DNA of 7,341 nt from an uncultured Collinsella sp. (GTDB lineage Bacteria > Actinomycetota > Coriobacteriia > Coriobacteriales > Coriobacteriaceae): NCBI GenBank assembly GCA_902495985.1, contig CABUZF010000048.1:1-7341 (forward strand). The letters run 5' to 3'. The notes beneath the pieces were generated by a model that had not been told where the DNA came from, did no database searches, and saw only the letters and a program-made list of their open reading frames with translations. Both the position numbers and the translations under genes were made by a program. Below are positions 5,766-7,341 of this stretch, one piece after another (the first letter of the stretch is position 1; each line of letters begins with the position of its first letter).

Positions 5766-6604
5766 TGAAACGCGATAAGGTTATCAACCGCGCGCTCTCG
5801 ATTTTCTTTACGATCCTGTCGCTCGCGTGGATCTACCCCGTGTTCATGATTGCGCTCAATTCCTTTAAAAAGGCAACTGCAATCAGCACCACCACGGCAT
5901 TCGATCTGCTCACGCCCGAGACGTTCAACGGCCTCGCAAACTACATGCATGCCCTTAACGAGCAGGGCTTTGCCTCGGCATTTATGTACTCGCTCATCAT
6001 CACGGTCACGTCGGTCGTGCTAATTCTGGTGTGCTGCTCCATGTGTGCTTGGTACGTAGTGCGCGTCAACAGCAAGATTTCGAACTTCTTCTATTACCTG
6101 TTCGTCTTCTCGATGGTCGTGCCCTTCCAGATGCTCATGTTCACGCTGTCCAATTTGGCGGACCGCATCGGCTTCAACACGCCGTTCAACATCTGCTTTA
6201 TCTACCTTGGCTTTGGCGCGGGCCTGGCGGTCTTTATGTTCGCCGGCTTCGTCAAGAACATCCCGCTCGAGATTGAGGAAGCGGCCATGATCGACGGCTG
6301 CAACCCGGTCCAGGTGTTCTTTAAGATCGTCCTTCCCATCATGAAGCCCACCTATCTTTCGGTCGGCATCCTCGAGACCATGTGGGTCTGGAACGACTAT
6401 CTGCTGCCCTACCTTACGCTCGACTCCACCAAGTACAAGACCATTCCTATCTTGATCCAGTACTTCCGCGGCGGCTACGGCCACGTCGAGCTCGGCCCCA
6501 TGATGGCCTGCATCATGATGGTCGTTGTCCCCATCGTCGTCATGTACATCCTCTGCCAGAAGTACATCATCGACGGCGTGGTGGCAGGTGCCGTCAAGGG
6601 CTGA
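5765..6604 (+). CDS. Sugar ABC transporter permease, MalG/UgpE type
   Basis: This 279-residue membrane subunit is the partner of the preceding permease. It has six hydrophobic segments, the EAA loop at 172-178 (EAAMIDG) followed by VFFKIVLPIMKP, a WVWNDYLLP segment, and the family-typical ending QKYIIDGVVAGAVKG. It starts in the overlap TAATG, one base shared with the upstream stop codon. No better separate ribosome site is evident, which supports coupled translation. The length is normal for the family and nothing is missing. It should pair with the ATPase encoded downstream. Confidence 0.93.
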   Translation: MKRDKVINRALSIFFTILSLAWIYPVFMIALNSFKKATAISTTTAFDLLTPETFNGLANYMHALNEQGFASAFMYSLIITVTSVVLILVCCSMCAWYVVRVNSKISNFFYYLFVFSMVVPFQMLMFTLSNLADRIGFNTPFNICFIYLGFGAGLAVFMFAGFVKNIPLEIEEAAMIDGCNPVQVFFKIVLPIMKPTYLSVGILETMWVWNDYLLPYLTLDSTKYKTIPILIQYFRGGYGHVELGPMMACIMMVVVPIVVMYILCQKYIIDGVVAGAVKG

Positions 6605-6628
6605 TGCCGTAACTGTTTTGCAAGTTTC

Positions 6629-6655
6629 TGCGGCGCCCCTCAGCGTGGCGCCGCA
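6629..6655 (+). other. Intercistronic hairpin before the ATPase gene
   Basis: TGCGGCGCC (6629-6637) pairs perfectly with GGCGCCGCA (6647-6655) around a nine-base loop. As at 4855-4890 there is no T-run, and the right arm runs into a ribosome-binding segment. A role in mRNA stability or partial attenuation within the operon is more likely than full termination. Confidence 0.65.
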
Positions 6656-6665
6656 TATCGAAAGG
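6653..6665 (+). promoter_or_regulatory. Ribosome-binding segment fused to hairpin, copy 2
   Basis: GCATATCGAAAGG overlaps the last three bases of the hairpin arm and differs by one base from the segment at 4890-4902. GAAAGG lies seven bases before the ATPase ATG at 6673. Confidence 0.6.
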
Positions 6666-6672
6666 TAGAGAC

Positions 6673-7341
<669 letters not shown>

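Overview
The window looks like a carbohydrate-uptake locus from a moderately high-GC, Gram-positive-type bacterium. The substrate-binding protein is a lipoprotein, the MalF-type permease is short, and the ATPase is of the MsmX/UgpC kind. Gene style and codon choice (for example, only AAG for lysine in the binding protein) suggest a gut actinobacterium of the Coriobacteriia, such as Collinsella. That placement is an impression and not proven here.

Layout. Positions 2250 to 1 (minus strand, running off the left edge) hold one uninterrupted reading frame of at least 750 codons. It encodes an alpha-glucoside-type PTS permease (EIIC then EIIB), an Ala/Pro/Ser linker, and a Cof-type HAD hydrolase domain. 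Positions 2251-2479 are a divergent control region rich in palindromes. Positions 2480-3199 (plus) encode a GntR/HutC-family regulator that reads like TreR, followed by a strong intrinsic terminator at 3241-3289. Positions 3290-3506 form a control region and structured leader. A sugar ABC transporter follows: lipoprotein binding protein (3507-4823), two permeases (4911-5765 and 5765-6604, overlapping by one base) and an ATPase (6673 to the right edge, cut before its C-terminal domain).

How the parts may work together. A 10-base motif, GTT(T/C)A(A/T)ACAA, occurs twice in the PTS/regulator gap and twice upstream of the ABC operon. It resembles TreR-type operators, so one regulator probably controls both uptake systems. 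The PTS would import and phosphorylate a disaccharide such as maltose, trehalose or another alpha-glucoside. The ABC system would import it, or a related oligosaccharide, unphosphorylated.

The most interesting feature is the HAD domain sitting where some glucose-family PTS proteins carry EIIA. It has the motif I DxDGT, the motif II Thr and the motif III Lys in place. A hydrolase tethered to the transporter could dephosphorylate the incoming sugar phosphate at the membrane. This would convert PTS uptake into net delivery of free sugar, or would control the level of a phosphorylated inducer. That role is a hypothesis. The two intercistronic hairpins in the ABC operon, each fused to a near-identical ribosome-binding segment, probably set the expression ratio of binding protein to membrane parts.
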